Assembly (NCBI GenBank): GCA_031270585.1
Contig: JAISXK010000127.1
Location: forward strand, 1 to 21,149
Direction: 5' to 3'
Origin: Clostridiales bacterium
Lineage (GTDB): Bacteria; Bacillota; Clostridia; Christensenellales; CAG-138
DNA length: 21,149 bases
In this document: positions 13,837-21,149 of the stretch, one piece after another
Numbering within the stretch: position 1 is the stretch's first letter
How the letters are laid out: each line of letters begins with the position of its first letter
Position numbers and translations under genes: made by a program
Notes under the pieces: generated by a model
What the model was told of the DNA's origin: nothing
Seen by the model: the letters and a program-made list of their open reading frames with translations, nothing else
Database searches by the model: none

Positions 13837-14298
13837 ATGCAAAACAATCACAAGGGCAGCATGCGCGAGGTGTTGGACGCCTATGTGCGGCTCAACCAGA
13901 CTTACGCCTTTTGCATGCAGCGCACGCTGCAAAAATATGGTTTGTATGAGGGGCAGCCCGCGATACTCTTTAAGCTGCGCGAGTTAAAAAACCCCAACCA
14001 GAACGATATCGCCACGGCGCTTCGCATCAGTAAGTCTTCGGCGGGCATTTCGTTGCGCAGGCTGGAAAAGGGCGGCTTTATACGCCGTGAGCAGGATAAA
14101 GCCGACAGCCGCTGCAACCGTATCGTGCTTACCAAAAAAGGCGAGGAATTCGCGCATTGGTGCGACCTGGATATGGACATGATGGCAGCCAACCTGATGG
14201 AAAACTTTGATGCCGAAGAGCGCGAGCGGGTGCTGGATATGCTGCGGCGCATGCAGGCGGGCCTGGAAAATATGCGCGCCCGCATCAAGAGTAAATAG
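13837..14298 (+). CDS. MarR family transcriptional regulator
   Basis: A 153-residue winged helix-turn-helix protein. The recognition part reads NQNDIATALRISKSSAGISLRRLEKGGFIRRE (about 53-84), followed by the wing signature DSRCNRIVLTKKGEE, and the ends form the helices of the dimer interface, as usual for MarR. Such proteins generally repress their own and neighbouring genes and respond to small molecules or oxidation; three cysteines are present (Cys26, Cys92, Cys108), but sensing is unproven. A GGGGG-rich ribosome binding site precedes ATG 13837. It starts 66 nt upstream of the germination operon on the same strand with no promoter or terminator visible between, so it may be co-transcribed with, or control, the ger genes. 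Confidence 0.93.
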   Translation: MQNNHKGSMREVLDAYVRLNQTYAFCMQRTLQKYGLYEGQPAILFKLRELKNPNQNDIATALRISKSSAGISLRRLEKGGFIRREQDKADSRCNRIVLTKKGEEFAHWCDLDMDMMAANLMENFDAEERERVLDMLRRMQAGLENMRARIKSK

Positions 14299-14364
14299 CA
14301 AACAAATCAATAAATATCAAAACATGTTCGCATTGGCGGACCCATTTCAGGGAATGCTTTTCTT

Positions 14365-15966
14365 ATGCAAACGAAAGAAAGAAAAGGCGGCAGTATATGG
14401 GGTATTCTTCGTTTTGACGAGGCCGACGAGGAGTTTGAGCTGCTGGAAAGCGAAAGGGGCCGGCCAAAGGCGTATACCCGCCCCGAAAAACCCGCGCCGC
14501 GTGAAAAACCCGCGCCCGCTTCACGTTTTCTTTTTGAAAATGAGAGGCGGCTTAGACAGGAGTTTCGCTGTAACGTCAACAGCGATATTTTGTTGCGCCG
14601 GTTCCGGCTGGGGCAGAGCGTGGACGCGCTGGCCGTATGTATGAACGGCATGGCAAGCGGCGGGATGATCAACGACTTTATACTGCGCCAGGGTATGCGG
14701 CCCGGCTGTATGGACGGCGCTGCGGGGTCGCCGGCGCGCTTTGCCATGGATAACATATTTGCCCAGCAGGAAAGCGAATGTACCGCCGATTGGCAAACGA
14801 TCAAAATGGCTATTCTGGATGGTAAAACGGCCGTGTTTATAGAGGGCGACGAGCTTGCCGTGCTGATGGATACCCGCGGCTATGAAAAGCGCGGCGTGGA
14901 AAACGCGCAAAACGAAAAGGTGGTGAAGGGTCCGCAGGAGGGTTTTAATGAAAGCCTGCGCACAAACATCACCCTGCTGCGGCGGATCATTAAAACGGAT
15001 GATTTCGTATGCGAGTTTCAGCATGCGGGCGGAAAAAACAACGTGCAGCTGGCTATCGCCTACCGGCAGGATGTTGTGAATCCCAATCTACTTAAAGAAG
15101 TCAAGCGGCGGCTTCATAACGTGCGCGCGCGCATGCTGACGAGCGACGGCGCAATCGAGCGGATGACGGAGCGCTACGGCCTTTCGCCGCTGCCGCAGGT
15201 GTTGTCCACCGAGCGGCCCGACCGCACGGCGGCGCATATCATGCAGGGGCACGTGGCGGTGCTGCTGGAAGGCAGCCCCACTGCAAGCGTGATGCCGGCC
15301 ACCCTTTTTACATTGATGGCCACATCGGAGGATAGCTATATGCGCAGACCGCCGGGCGCCATATTGCGCATGGTGCGCTATATCGGCGCGGGTATGTCCA
15401 TATTGCTGCCGGGGTATTTCATGGCGGTCGCCATGCATCATCAGGGCATGCTCTCCACCGAAACCATTGTCACCATTATACAATCCCGGGAGATGGTGTT
15501 CCTGCCGCTGGGGCTGGAGATGCTCTTTCTGCTTTGGGTGTTTCAGTTGCTGCGCGAGGCGGGCGTACGCGTGCCCGGCAGCGTGGGGCAGTCTATCGGA
15601 ATAATCGGCGGGCTGGTATTGGGGCAAGCGGCGGTTTCGGCCAATATGGTCAGCACCGTGGTGTTGATCATAGCGGCGCTGGCGGGATTGGGTAACTTCA
15701 CCATACCCGATTATTCCACGCAGATTGCCGCGAGCTATTTCAGAATATTCTTATTGTTGCTGGGTTGGGCCGGCGGGCTCCTGGGGCTGTCGGCCGGTAT
15801 CGTGGTACTGACGGTATGGATGGCCCGGCTCAAATCCTACGGCGTGCCGTTTTTGGCGCCCGTTGCGCCCAAAACCTTTAAGGGGGGATCGGGCGGCATG
15901 CGCGGCCGGATCAATAGAAGGCAAAGGCCCGTGGATTATATCAATACGTGGGAGGAAGGCCAATGA
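14365..15966 (+). CDS. GerA-type spore germination receptor subunit A
   Basis: A 533-residue GerA family protein, the A subunit of nutrient germinant receptors in the spore inner membrane. Residues 1-55 are hydrophilic and include KPAPREKPAP repeats; residues 60-320 are the N-terminal cytoplasmic domain with the family block GPQEGFNESLRTNITLLRRII (188-209) and the QGHVAVLLEGSPTA block (294-307). Membrane segments follow at roughly 335-357, 377-397, 406-424, 428-444 and 460-486, and PFLAP lies at 495-499. Length is normal for the family (about 480-540). The ATG at 14365 has a modest AGGGAA upstream. It overlaps the B-subunit gene by ATGA. The germinant cannot be predicted. Confidence 0.94.
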   Translation: MQTKERKGGSIWGILRFDEADEEFELLESERGRPKAYTRPEKPAPREKPAPASRFLFENERRLRQEFRCNVNSDILLRRFRLGQSVDALAVCMNGMASGGMINDFILRQGMRPGCMDGAAGSPARFAMDNIFAQQESECTADWQTIKMAILDGKTAVFIEGDELAVLMDTRGYEKRGVENAQNEKVVKGPQEGFNESLRTNITLLRRIIKTDDFVCEFQHAGGKNNVQLAIAYRQDVVNPNLLKEVKRRLHNVRARMLTSDGAIERMTERYGLSPLPQVLSTERPDRTAAHIMQGHVAVLLEGSPTASVMPATLFTLMATSEDSYMRRPPGAILRMVRYIGAGMSILLPGYFMAVAMHHQGMLSTETIVTIIQSREMVFLPLGLEMLFLLWVFQLLREAGVRVPGSVGQSIGIIGGLVLGQAAVSANMVSTVVLIIAALAGLGNFTIPDYSTQIAASYFRIFLLLLGWAGGLLGLSAGIVVLTVWMARLKSYGVPFLAPVAPKTFKGGSGGMRGRINRRQRPVDYINTWEEGQ

Positions 15967-17078
15967 AATTGAATCAGGGAAAAATTGGCCGCCAGGAGAT
16001 CGTTTGCGCGGTGGCGATAACCGCATGCGCGAGCGGCATATTTACGCCCGGCAGCCAAACCTTGTACGCTAACGGAAACCCGGCGTACATTTCCATGCTG
16101 CTTTCCGCAGGGCTTGCGCTGTGCGTGTTTGGGCTGTTGGTGCGCGCTATGCGAAGGACGGGCGCGCATACCCTTTGGGAACTGTTGCGCTTTGGGTTGG
16201 GTTCCGTGGCGGGGCGTATCGCGGCTACGTTTTATACGCTGCTGTTTATCCTATCGGCGGCATCGCTTTTAAGCCGGTTTACGTTGCTTTTGGGGCAGTT
16301 TGTTTTTCCGCTCACGCCGGGATGGAACATACTCATTTACCTGCTGGCGGCTGCGTGCGTCCCCGCGTGGCTGGGATTGGAAGGGTTGGGCCGCGCGGCC
16401 AGGCTGCTGGGCTGGCCGATGCTGTTTAGCCTTACGCTTGCGTTGATACTGGCGGCGGGCAATTATGAGCCGTACCGGCTGGCGCCGTTCCCGGGGGATA
16501 GCATGCCTGGCCTGGCCGGTTTTGGCGCGCGCGGGACGCTCTTTTTCCTGCCGGCGCTTTTGGGGCTGTTGGTGGTGGCAAAGGGCGCGCACGGCTTGTC
16601 AAACGCCGGCAAAGCGGGGTATATCGCAAACGCCGTGAGCGGGGTGTTGGCGGCTGTGTGCCGGTTGTGCCTGGGCATGAGCTATTCTTATAAGGATTTG
16701 GCGCAGATGCATTCGCCCATGTACAGGCTGGCCACGGGCTTTAAAGCGGAGGGATATTTTTCCCGGCTGGATGTACTGCTCGTGTTTGGCTGGGCGATGG
16801 GCGGCATGCTGGCTGCGGCCTTTTATATCTATGCGGCCTCATACCTGTATACAAACGCCTTCGGGCAGGAGGATATACGGCCCTCTGTGGCGGTGTTTAG
16901 CGGCGTTGCGGGCGCGGCGGCGCTGGCGCCGCATCTGCAATTTGCGCCGCCGGAGGCGGTCATGGCCTTTTTATCGGCATACGGGTACATACTCATGGTG
17001 GCGCCGCTGCTGATGGCGGCCATGATTGCGCGCGCGCATGTAAAAAGAAGGCGGCGGGCAAGGGGAGGCGCGGTATGA
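15963..17078 (+). CDS. GerAB-type spore germination permease-like subunit B
   Basis: A 371-residue integral membrane protein of the spore permease (GerAB/GerKB) family, related to APC amino acid transporters and thought to bind the germinant. About ten hydrophobic helices span nearly the whole chain. The early block QEIVCAVAITACASGIF and the segment GSVAGRIAATFYTLLFILSA fit the family. The ATG at 15963 overlaps the A-subunit stop (ATGA) and is preceded by GGAGGAAGG (15951-15959), so a GTG upstream at 15948 is not preferred. Its own stop overlaps the start of the C-subunit gene by the same ATGA arrangement. Confidence 0.92.
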   Translation: MKLNQGKIGRQEIVCAVAITACASGIFTPGSQTLYANGNPAYISMLLSAGLALCVFGLLVRAMRRTGAHTLWELLRFGLGSVAGRIAATFYTLLFILSAASLLSRFTLLLGQFVFPLTPGWNILIYLLAAACVPAWLGLEGLGRAARLLGWPMLFSLTLALILAAGNYEPYRLAPFPGDSMPGLAGFGARGTLFFLPALLGLLVVAKGAHGLSNAGKAGYIANAVSGVLAAVCRLCLGMSYSYKDLAQMHSPMYRLATGFKAEGYFSRLDVLLVFGWAMGGMLAAAFYIYAASYLYTNAFGQEDIRPSVAVFSGVAGAAALAPHLQFAPPEAVMAFLSAYGYILMVAPLLMAAMIARAHVKRRRRARGGAV

Positions 17079-18364
17079 AAAAAGCTCTGCGTATTGCCTG
17101 CGTCATTCTTTCGGCGGGAGTTTTTCTCATATGCGCGGCGGGCTGTATAGAACAGAAGAGTCCCGACGAGTATGGCTACGTAATGCTCATAGGCGTTGAC
17201 GAAGGCAAAATGAAACCCTTCCATGTAAGCATGCTGCTGCAAAGGGGCGCGGATGATGACGAGGGGGATACGGCGGGCCCGCTCATTGCGGCGGAATGTG
17301 AGAACCTGTTTGAAGCCGTAAGCCTGCTGGAAAGCGGTCTGCCGTTTTCGCTGACACTTTCGCGCACATCCGCCATTGTGATAAGCGAGGCTGTGGCCAG
17401 CGGCGGCAAAGCTGAAGAACTGCTGGATGTTTCGTTGGGCATAGTGTTCATACGTTATCACGCAAATCTCATCACGGCGCATGGCCGCGCGGACGCGTTC
17501 CTGCGGAGGCTGCAAAGCGGTTTGAATAAAAACCTGACAAAGCTCGAAAAGGGTTTTGTGGAATTCAGCGAGGAAACGGGGTATGTGCCCGTCGTCACGC
17601 TGGCGCAGTTTTACGATTTGGCCTGGAGCGGCGCCGGCGACGTGATCGTGCCGCTTGGCGCAAAAGAGTTTGCGGATGAAGGCGAGGCCCGCCCCGCAAA
17701 GGAAAAAGCCGGCGGCATGGCTAACGGCACGCCCGGCGACAGGAACGCCGGCACAATCGGCGCACTGGCGGAGGAGGGCGTCATATACGCCGTGGATTTG
17801 TTGGGGGAAGATACGTTTTTGCCGGGATATATGACGCGCGAGGACGGATTGACGGGCGGCATGATGGGCAGCGCCGTGTTCAAGGGCACACGCATGGTGG
17901 GTGTGCTCAATGGCACGCACACGCAGGCGCTGCTGATGGCCACCGGCCATTTTCGCCACGGCCGCATGCATATCCCGCTGCCTGACGGCAAAAAGATCAG
18001 CGTGATGTTTACCGGTAAGGGAAAGCCCGCGACCACACTGCTGCTATATGATGAACCGCTGGCGTCGTTTAAGATAGATATTCACGCCGCCATCGAGCAG
18101 CCCGCCGGGGTAGCGAGCTATTCGCGGCAGGAACTGCGGCGCGGCATAGAAGGGTATCTGGAAGGGTTGCTGCGTGAAATCTTTTCGGCATGCAAAGCGG
18201 CGGGGGCCGATGTGTTTTCGCTGGGCAAAGCGGCGGTGGTGCAGTTTGATGACGCGCGCCGGTGGGAAGCGTATGATTGGGAAGGGGCCTATACCAAAAC
18301 GCGCGCAAAATTCACTGTGGACGCGCAGATCGTGTTTGATTTCACGCGCTCACGTGTGGAATAG
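17075..18364 (+). CDS. GerAC-type spore germination lipoprotein subunit C
   Basis: A 429-residue lipoprotein of the Ger(x)C family. The signal sequence ends in lipobox A21-A22-G23-C24; the mature part opens with the family-typical YGYVMLIGVDEG (33-44). A first domain runs to about residue 225, a linker (about 205-228) is rich in Gly/Ala/Glu, and the C-terminal domain contains TRMVGVLNGTHTQALLMATG and SFKIDIHAAI. GGGGAGG precedes ATG 17075. With the A and B subunits it completes a germinant receptor operon. Length is a little above the usual 370-400 because of the linker. Downstream, 24 nt after the stop, begins a small membrane protein on the same strand. Confidence 0.93.
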   Translation: MKKALRIACVILSAGVFLICAAGCIEQKSPDEYGYVMLIGVDEGKMKPFHVSMLLQRGADDDEGDTAGPLIAAECENLFEAVSLLESGLPFSLTLSRTSAIVISEAVASGGKAEELLDVSLGIVFIRYHANLITAHGRADAFLRRLQSGLNKNLTKLEKGFVEFSEETGYVPVVTLAQFYDLAWSGAGDVIVPLGAKEFADEGEARPAKEKAGGMANGTPGDRNAGTIGALAEEGVIYAVDLLGEDTFLPGYMTREDGLTGGMMGSAVFKGTRMVGVLNGTHTQALLMATGHFRHGRMHIPLPDGKKISVMFTGKGKPATTLLLYDEPLASFKIDIHAAIEQPAGVASYSRQELRRGIEGYLEGLLREIFSACKAAGADVFSLGKAAVVQFDDARRWEAYDWEGAYTKTRAKFTVDAQIVFDFTRSRVE

Positions 18365-18388
18365 CGCGGCGTGCAAAGGAACAAAACA

Positions 18389-18547
18389 ATGTGGTTTTTT
18401 ATTGTGGCGCAGGGCGCCGCAGCGGTATATGCGGTAACTTACATGTGGTATTGCTGCAAGAAAAAACGCGCGCTCGCGGCGGCGGGCGCGGGGCTTTTGG
18501 CGTTGCTGGCGCTGGCCGCTGCTGCGTTGTTGATAAGCAAGCGCTGA
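18389..18547 (+). CDS. Small two-helix membrane protein in the ger operon (52 aa)
   Basis: A 52-residue protein not found by usual length cut-offs. The ATG at 18389 has AAAGGA (18375-18380) 8 nt upstream. Residues 1-22 (MWFFIVAQGAAAVYAVTYMW) and about 28-49 (a Leu/Ala-rich run) are two hydrophobic helices joined by the basic turn CCKKKR, giving a hairpin with both ends outside or inside together. It follows the C-subunit gene by 24 nt. Small two-helix D proteins next to ger operons are known in Bacillus species and modulate germination; by position and topology this could be an analogue, but I cannot show homology. It ends 8 nt before the convergent DUF3006 gene. Confidence 0.65.
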   Translation: MWFFIVAQGAAAVYAVTYMWYCCKKKRALAAAGAGLLALLALAAAALLISKR

Positions 18548-18555
18548 TAAGGTAC

Positions 18556-18786
18556 TCATCCCTGCGCCGGAGGACGCGGTTTTTGAAATAGCCTGTCCAT
18601 CTTGCCGCGCGCGCGCGCCCTTTGCCGGGCGGTTTGGGCCTGATCCACGGCAAAGCGCCCCTCTATTATGGTAAGCGCGTCGCCCTCCTTGGCGCCGGCC
18701 GGCAGCAAGCCCCGATCTACATGAATAAAGTGGGCTTCCGTGACCTCGCATATGGCGGTATTTCCTTCAAACCGGTCTATGATCAT
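18556..18786 (-). CDS. DUF3006 family protein
   Basis: A 76-residue protein that matches the DUF3006 pattern: MIIDRFEGNTAICEV at the start, VDRGLLPAGAKEGDAL in the middle and a basic C-terminal helix RARGKMDRLFQK. The family is common in Bacillota, cytosolic by composition, often near metallo-beta-lactamase-like genes, and has no established function. AAGGTG precedes the ATG at 18786. A strong predicted promoter and an inverted repeat lie upstream. It converges on the ger operon with an 8-nt gap and no visible terminator between. Confidence 0.88.
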   Translation of the reverse strand: MIIDRFEGNTAICEVTEAHFIHVDRGLLPAGAKEGDALTIIEGRFAVDQAQTARQRARARGKMDRLFQKPRPPAQG

Positions 18787-18813
18787 AGCTTGACACCTTC
18801 ATCGCGCGGCTTA

Positions 18814-18832
18814 TTGTTTCGTCAGGAAACAA
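18814..18832 (-). promoter_or_regulatory. Operator-like inverted repeat upstream of the DUF3006 gene
   Basis: TTGTTTC (18814-18820), 5 nt, GAAACAA (18826-18832): a perfect 7-bp dyad located right at the expected transcription start of the DUF3006 promoter, where a repressor could act. No candidate regulator is assigned. Confidence 0.45.
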
Positions 18833-18842
18833 GTATATTTGT

Positions 18843-18871
18843 ATCATTTGGCATTTCACCGCGCTTGTCAA
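18843..18871 (-). promoter_or_regulatory. Predicted sigma-A promoter of the DUF3006 gene
   Basis: On the minus strand, TTGACA (18871-18866), a 17-nt spacer and AATGAT (18848-18843). The -35 is consensus, the -10 moderate. The start codon lies about 57 nt downstream of the -10. Confidence 0.55.
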
Positions 18872-18954
18872 GCCCCGCTGCGGAGAATTTGCAGAGAACA
18901 GAAAAGAAATGATGACGGGAAAAGTTAATATTTATCGAATTTAATGAAATTTTA

Positions 18955-18963
18955 TGGTATACT
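18955..18963 (+). promoter_or_regulatory. Extended -10 element upstream of the SpoIIE-type gene
   Basis: TGGTATACT (18955-18963) is an extended -10. Transcription from it would leave a leader of about 320 nt before the phosphatase gene, containing several short reading frames. No matching -35 is seen. Confidence 0.4.
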
Positions 18964-19000
18964 GTCACATAAGGCGTATGCACATGGTTGATAGAAAAGT

Positions 19001-19277
19001 ATGAGAGTGTGTATAATAAAAAAGGTAACCTACGTGAATGGCATGCCTGCGGAGATATCGGCGCTTGATCAAAAAGGCGAAACCAGAGCGTGAGCGGTTG
19101 TCTTCGCCGGCACTCAGGGAATATAAAGATATGGATGGGGACGCTTAGCGGCGAAAGCCTGCGGGAGGCCAACGCGCAGTTTCTTAAAGATCGCCGGGAA
19201 CCATGTATGGAGAGATCATAGCGGACAAGATGGACAAGGTCGATCAAGGCGGAAAAAAGAAACGACATAGCCCCTGA
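19001..19277 (+). other. Leader with short overlapping reading frames; possible decayed gene
   Basis: No gene of normal length lies between 18964 and 19288. Short frames include ATG 19001 (30 codons, MRVCIIKKVTYVNGM..., ending at GCG TGA), a second frame with SGESLREANAQFLKDRR near 19143-19202, and ATG 19203-19277 (24 residues, MYGEIIADKMDKVDQGG...) whose TGA overlaps a possible phosphatase ATG at 19277 (TGATG). The segments look protein-like in different frames, as if a small gene had been broken by frameshifts, but a regulatory leader is equally possible. Stem pieces such as GGCGAA/TTCGCC occur near 19077-19105. Confidence 0.3.
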
Positions 19278-19288
19278 TGGAGGCGATC

Positions 19289-20383
19289 ATGCACGAAGAG
19301 AATGATGCGGTCTTGCAGGGTGTGTTGGATGCCATGCAGGACATGTTGCGTGTGCTTGATCTTACGCAGCATGTAGTGCTGATAAACAAAAGTTTTGAGA
19401 GTTGCTTTGGCAACCAAAAGGGCAGGCGCTGCCATGAAATATTTAGCGCCACCGGCAGTTGTATGAATTGCGTATCCAAACGCGCGCTTGCCACTTCCCG
19501 GCCGCAGCAAAAACACAGGCGGTTTCAAAACAAAATATACTGCATCAACGCGACGCCGTTGTTTAACAAAAGCGGGGCCGCCATCGGCACAGTTGAGGTG
19601 TTTCGGGATGTTACCGAGCAATACCGCCGGCAGGATGCGCTGCGTATACAGAACAAGCGCCTTTTGCGCGAGGCGAATTTGGCCGCGCGTATGCAAAGGG
19701 ATCTTTTCCTTGCCCAAGGCCACCCGGATGAGCGGGTGCGCATGTTTTCGCGGTATTTGCCCGCAAGCAGTTTGGGGGGCGACATGTTTGGCTGCATCCG
19801 CCAGAGGGACGGGCGCATCAGCTTTTACATCGCGGACGTATCCGGCCATGGTATGGCGGCTGCCATGATCACGCTGTTATTGGCCAACGCCATGCGCGGC
19901 GCGCAGGTAAAAACCGCCGTGCAGATGCTCTACAGGGCGCGCGAAGCCTTTAGCGCCATGGTGAAGGACGAGCAACTATACGTATCCATGTTTGTGGCGC
20001 TTTTAGATCCCGTGACCGGCCGGCTTTCCTGGGCGAACGCCGGCATGAACGCCGTGCCGCTTTTAATGAACGGCAATAAATTAAAAGGGCTGTATTCCCC
20101 CGCGCTGCCCATATGCAATTGGGAGGATGAAATCATATATCGCGAGCAGCGCGATTTTATGGATGTGGGCGGAAGCATGCTGCTCTATACCGACGGGTTG
20201 CTGGATGAAAGATCTACAACGCTCACGGAAGAGGATCTTAAAACCCGCATCGGGATGCTGAAGGACGACACGCTCTTAAAATCCCTTGAAAAGCAGGTGC
20301 TGCAGGATCACGAGGACGACGTATGTATGCTGCTCATTACAAGAGCGCAGGGGATCCAAAAGGCCGATAACGATATATGTTAA
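19289..20383 (+). CDS. PAS domain-containing SpoIIE-type serine phosphatase
   Basis: A 364-residue cytosolic signalling phosphatase. Residues about 10-112 form a PAS domain with the Cys pattern GRRCHEIFSATGSCMNC (45-61), seen in some PAS sensors, ending in VFRDVTE. A short coiled linker (113-145) leads to a SpoIIE/PP2C domain: SLGGDMFG (161-168), ADVSGHGMAAAM (182-193), WANAGMNAVPLL, LLYTDGLLDE (298-307) and HEDDVCMLL (341-349). The key aspartates 165, 183, 302 and 344 are present; the second Asp of the usual GGDxxD is Gly168. Such enzymes dephosphorylate anti-sigma-factor antagonists. ATG 19289 is chosen because GGAGG (19279-19283) precedes it; ATG 19277 is the alternative. No antagonist or anti-sigma gene is in the window. 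Confidence 0.92.
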   Translation: MHEENDAVLQGVLDAMQDMLRVLDLTQHVVLINKSFESCFGNQKGRRCHEIFSATGSCMNCVSKRALATSRPQQKHRRFQNKIYCINATPLFNKSGAAIGTVEVFRDVTEQYRRQDALRIQNKRLLREANLAARMQRDLFLAQGHPDERVRMFSRYLPASSLGGDMFGCIRQRDGRISFYIADVSGHGMAAAMITLLLANAMRGAQVKTAVQMLYRAREAFSAMVKDEQLYVSMFVALLDPVTGRLSWANAGMNAVPLLMNGNKLKGLYSPALPICNWEDEIIYREQRDFMDVGGSMLLYTDGLLDERSTTLTEEDLKTRIGMLKDDTLLKSLEKQVLQDHEDDVCMLLITRAQGIQKADNDIC

Positions 20384-20442
20384 ACGCGTGGCCGGCCGGG
20401 CCGCGCTGCGCCATATAAAAATGATTGAGGAGGGGGTATCCT

Positions 20443-21149
20443 ATGGCCTATGAAGAAATCATAAACGCCATAAGCAGTGGCTTTATGCAATTTTCTTTTG
20501 GGGATGCGGTGGATATCCTCATCATATCATGGCTGATCTACAAGCTGATTATATGGACGAGGGAAACCCGCGCCTATCAGGTGTTAAAGGGTTTTGCGAT
20601 ACTGCTTCTCATCAACTTTGCAAGCCAGTTGCTTTCATTGCATACGCTTGGCTACCTGCTGGGCACGCTTGTGCAGTCAGGCATCTTTTTAATCGTGATA
20701 TTGTTCCAGCCTGAGATTCGGCGCGCCTTTGAGCATATCGGCCGCGGGCGCATATTCGATAACAACATATGGAAGGGCATTGTCGCGGGTTCGCCGGATA
20801 CCGTCAGGGAATTGATCCGCGCCGTGCAGGATTTATCGCGCCGCCGCGTGGGGGCGCTGCTGGTGATCGAGCAAAACGTTGCCTTGGGCGATATTATTTC
20901 TACGGGCACGCGCGTCAATGGCGTGATTTCAAGCGCGCTGATCGAAAATATATTCGAGCCCAACACGCCCCTGCATGATGGCGCGGTGATCATCCGCAAC
21001 GATACCATTATAGCGGCAAGCTGTTACCTGCCGCTTTCGGATGATACGGATATTGCCCGCGAGCTTGGCACAAGGCACCGCGCGGCGCTGGGCATATCCG
21101 CCGTTTCGGATAGCGTTACCATCGTGGTTTCCGAGGAGACGGGCACCAT
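20443..21149 (+). CDS. cdaA: Diadenylate cyclase CdaA (partial, truncated by window edge)
   Basis: The first 235 residues of a membrane diadenylate cyclase that makes c-di-AMP from two ATP. Residues about 20-100 contain three hydrophobic helices (DILIISWLIYKLIIW, FAILLLINFASQLLSL, YLLGTLVQSGIFLIVILF). The catalytic DAC domain follows, with the DGA motif in NTPLHDGAVII and the RHR motif in GTRHRAALG, both intact. Family proteins are about 275-285 residues, so roughly 40-50 are missing at the right edge. GGAGG (20429-20433) precedes the ATG with 9-nt spacing. The gap to the phosphatase gene is 59 nt with no terminator, suggesting an operon. In relatives cdaR and glmM follow. Confidence 0.95.
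   Translation, partial: MAYEEIINAISSGFMQFSFGDAVDILIISWLIYKLIIWTRETRAYQVLKGFAILLLINFASQLLSLHTLGYLLGTLVQSGIFLIVILFQPEIRRAFEHIGRGRIFDNNIWKGIVAGSPDTVRELIRAVQDLSRRRVGALLVIEQNVALGDIISTGTRVNGVISSALIENIFEPNTPLHDGAVIIRNDTIIAASCYLPLSDDTDIARELGTRHRAALGISAVSDSVTIVVSEETGT

Noticed and set aside
14299..14364. A sigma-G promoter for the ger operon between the MarR and A-subunit genes.
   Set aside because: CATGTTC occurs but the spacing and -35 do not match the sigma-G consensus; not supportable by eye.
16829..17971. A 380-codon open frame on the minus strand opposite the gerB- and gerC-type genes.
   Set aside because: Opposite well-supported germination genes, composition unlike a protein, no ribosome binding site.
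19107..19185. Possible c-di-GMP-I riboswitch upstream of the SpoIIE-type gene, suggested by GGGGACGCTTAGC and a GGC-GAAA-GCC loop followed by GGCC.
   Set aside because: The upstream conserved GGCAAACC strand and the closing stem are absent and the order of elements does not match; the likeness is limited to a few bases.

Overview
The window (about 21 kb, GC-rich) looks like chromosomal DNA of a spore-forming, high-GC member of the Clostridia (Bacillota). The evidence is a complete gerA-type spore germination operon, an HPr kinase/phosphorylase gene, a SpoIIE-type phosphatase, a CdaA-type diadenylate cyclase, strong AGGAGG ribosome binding sites and sigma-A-like promoters. I see no mobile element, phage gene, CRISPR array, tRNA or rRNA. 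All family calls are made from motifs read by eye; no database search was possible.

Layout. (1) 217-1658: two plus-strand genes, a DUF1697 protein and a DUF2271-like lipoprotein. (2) A MogA/MoaB-type molybdopterin gene (minus) diverges from a plus-strand operon of Cof-type HAD phosphatase, hprK and ROK-family sugar kinase, which pairs carbon catabolite signalling with sugar phosphorylation. A perfect 18-bp inverted repeat lies between the divergent genes. (3) A minus-strand pair, an NlpC/P60 cell-wall hydrolase and a COG1313-like radical SAM protein, overlaps by 4 nt and ends at a clear leftward terminator (5324-5356). Its roughly 140-nt predicted leader is unusually structured. A short orphan reading frame with promoter and strong RBS (5475-5612) lies on the opposite strand. 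(4) Plus-strand ABC-F ATPase followed by a divergent, N-terminally extended glycerate-kinase-like protein. (5) Minus-strand CYTH protein and a PocR-like/degenerate-GGDEF protein whose upstream region carries a 44-bp direct duplication. (6) MarR regulator, then gerA-, gerB- and gerC-type germination genes with ATGA overlaps, then a 52-residue two-helix membrane protein. (7) Convergent DUF3006 gene. (8) A long leader with short overlapping reading frames, then a PAS-SpoIIE phosphatase and cdaA, which runs off the right edge.

Most genes are ordinary housekeeping or sporulation genes. The least explained parts are regulatory or divergent: the structured leader of the NlpC gene, the perfect palindrome at 2412-2450, the glycerate-kinase-like protein lacking recognisable family motifs, the GGDEF domain that has lost its active site but keeps an RxxD inhibitory-site motif, and the duplicated leader with a possible 17-residue upstream peptide.
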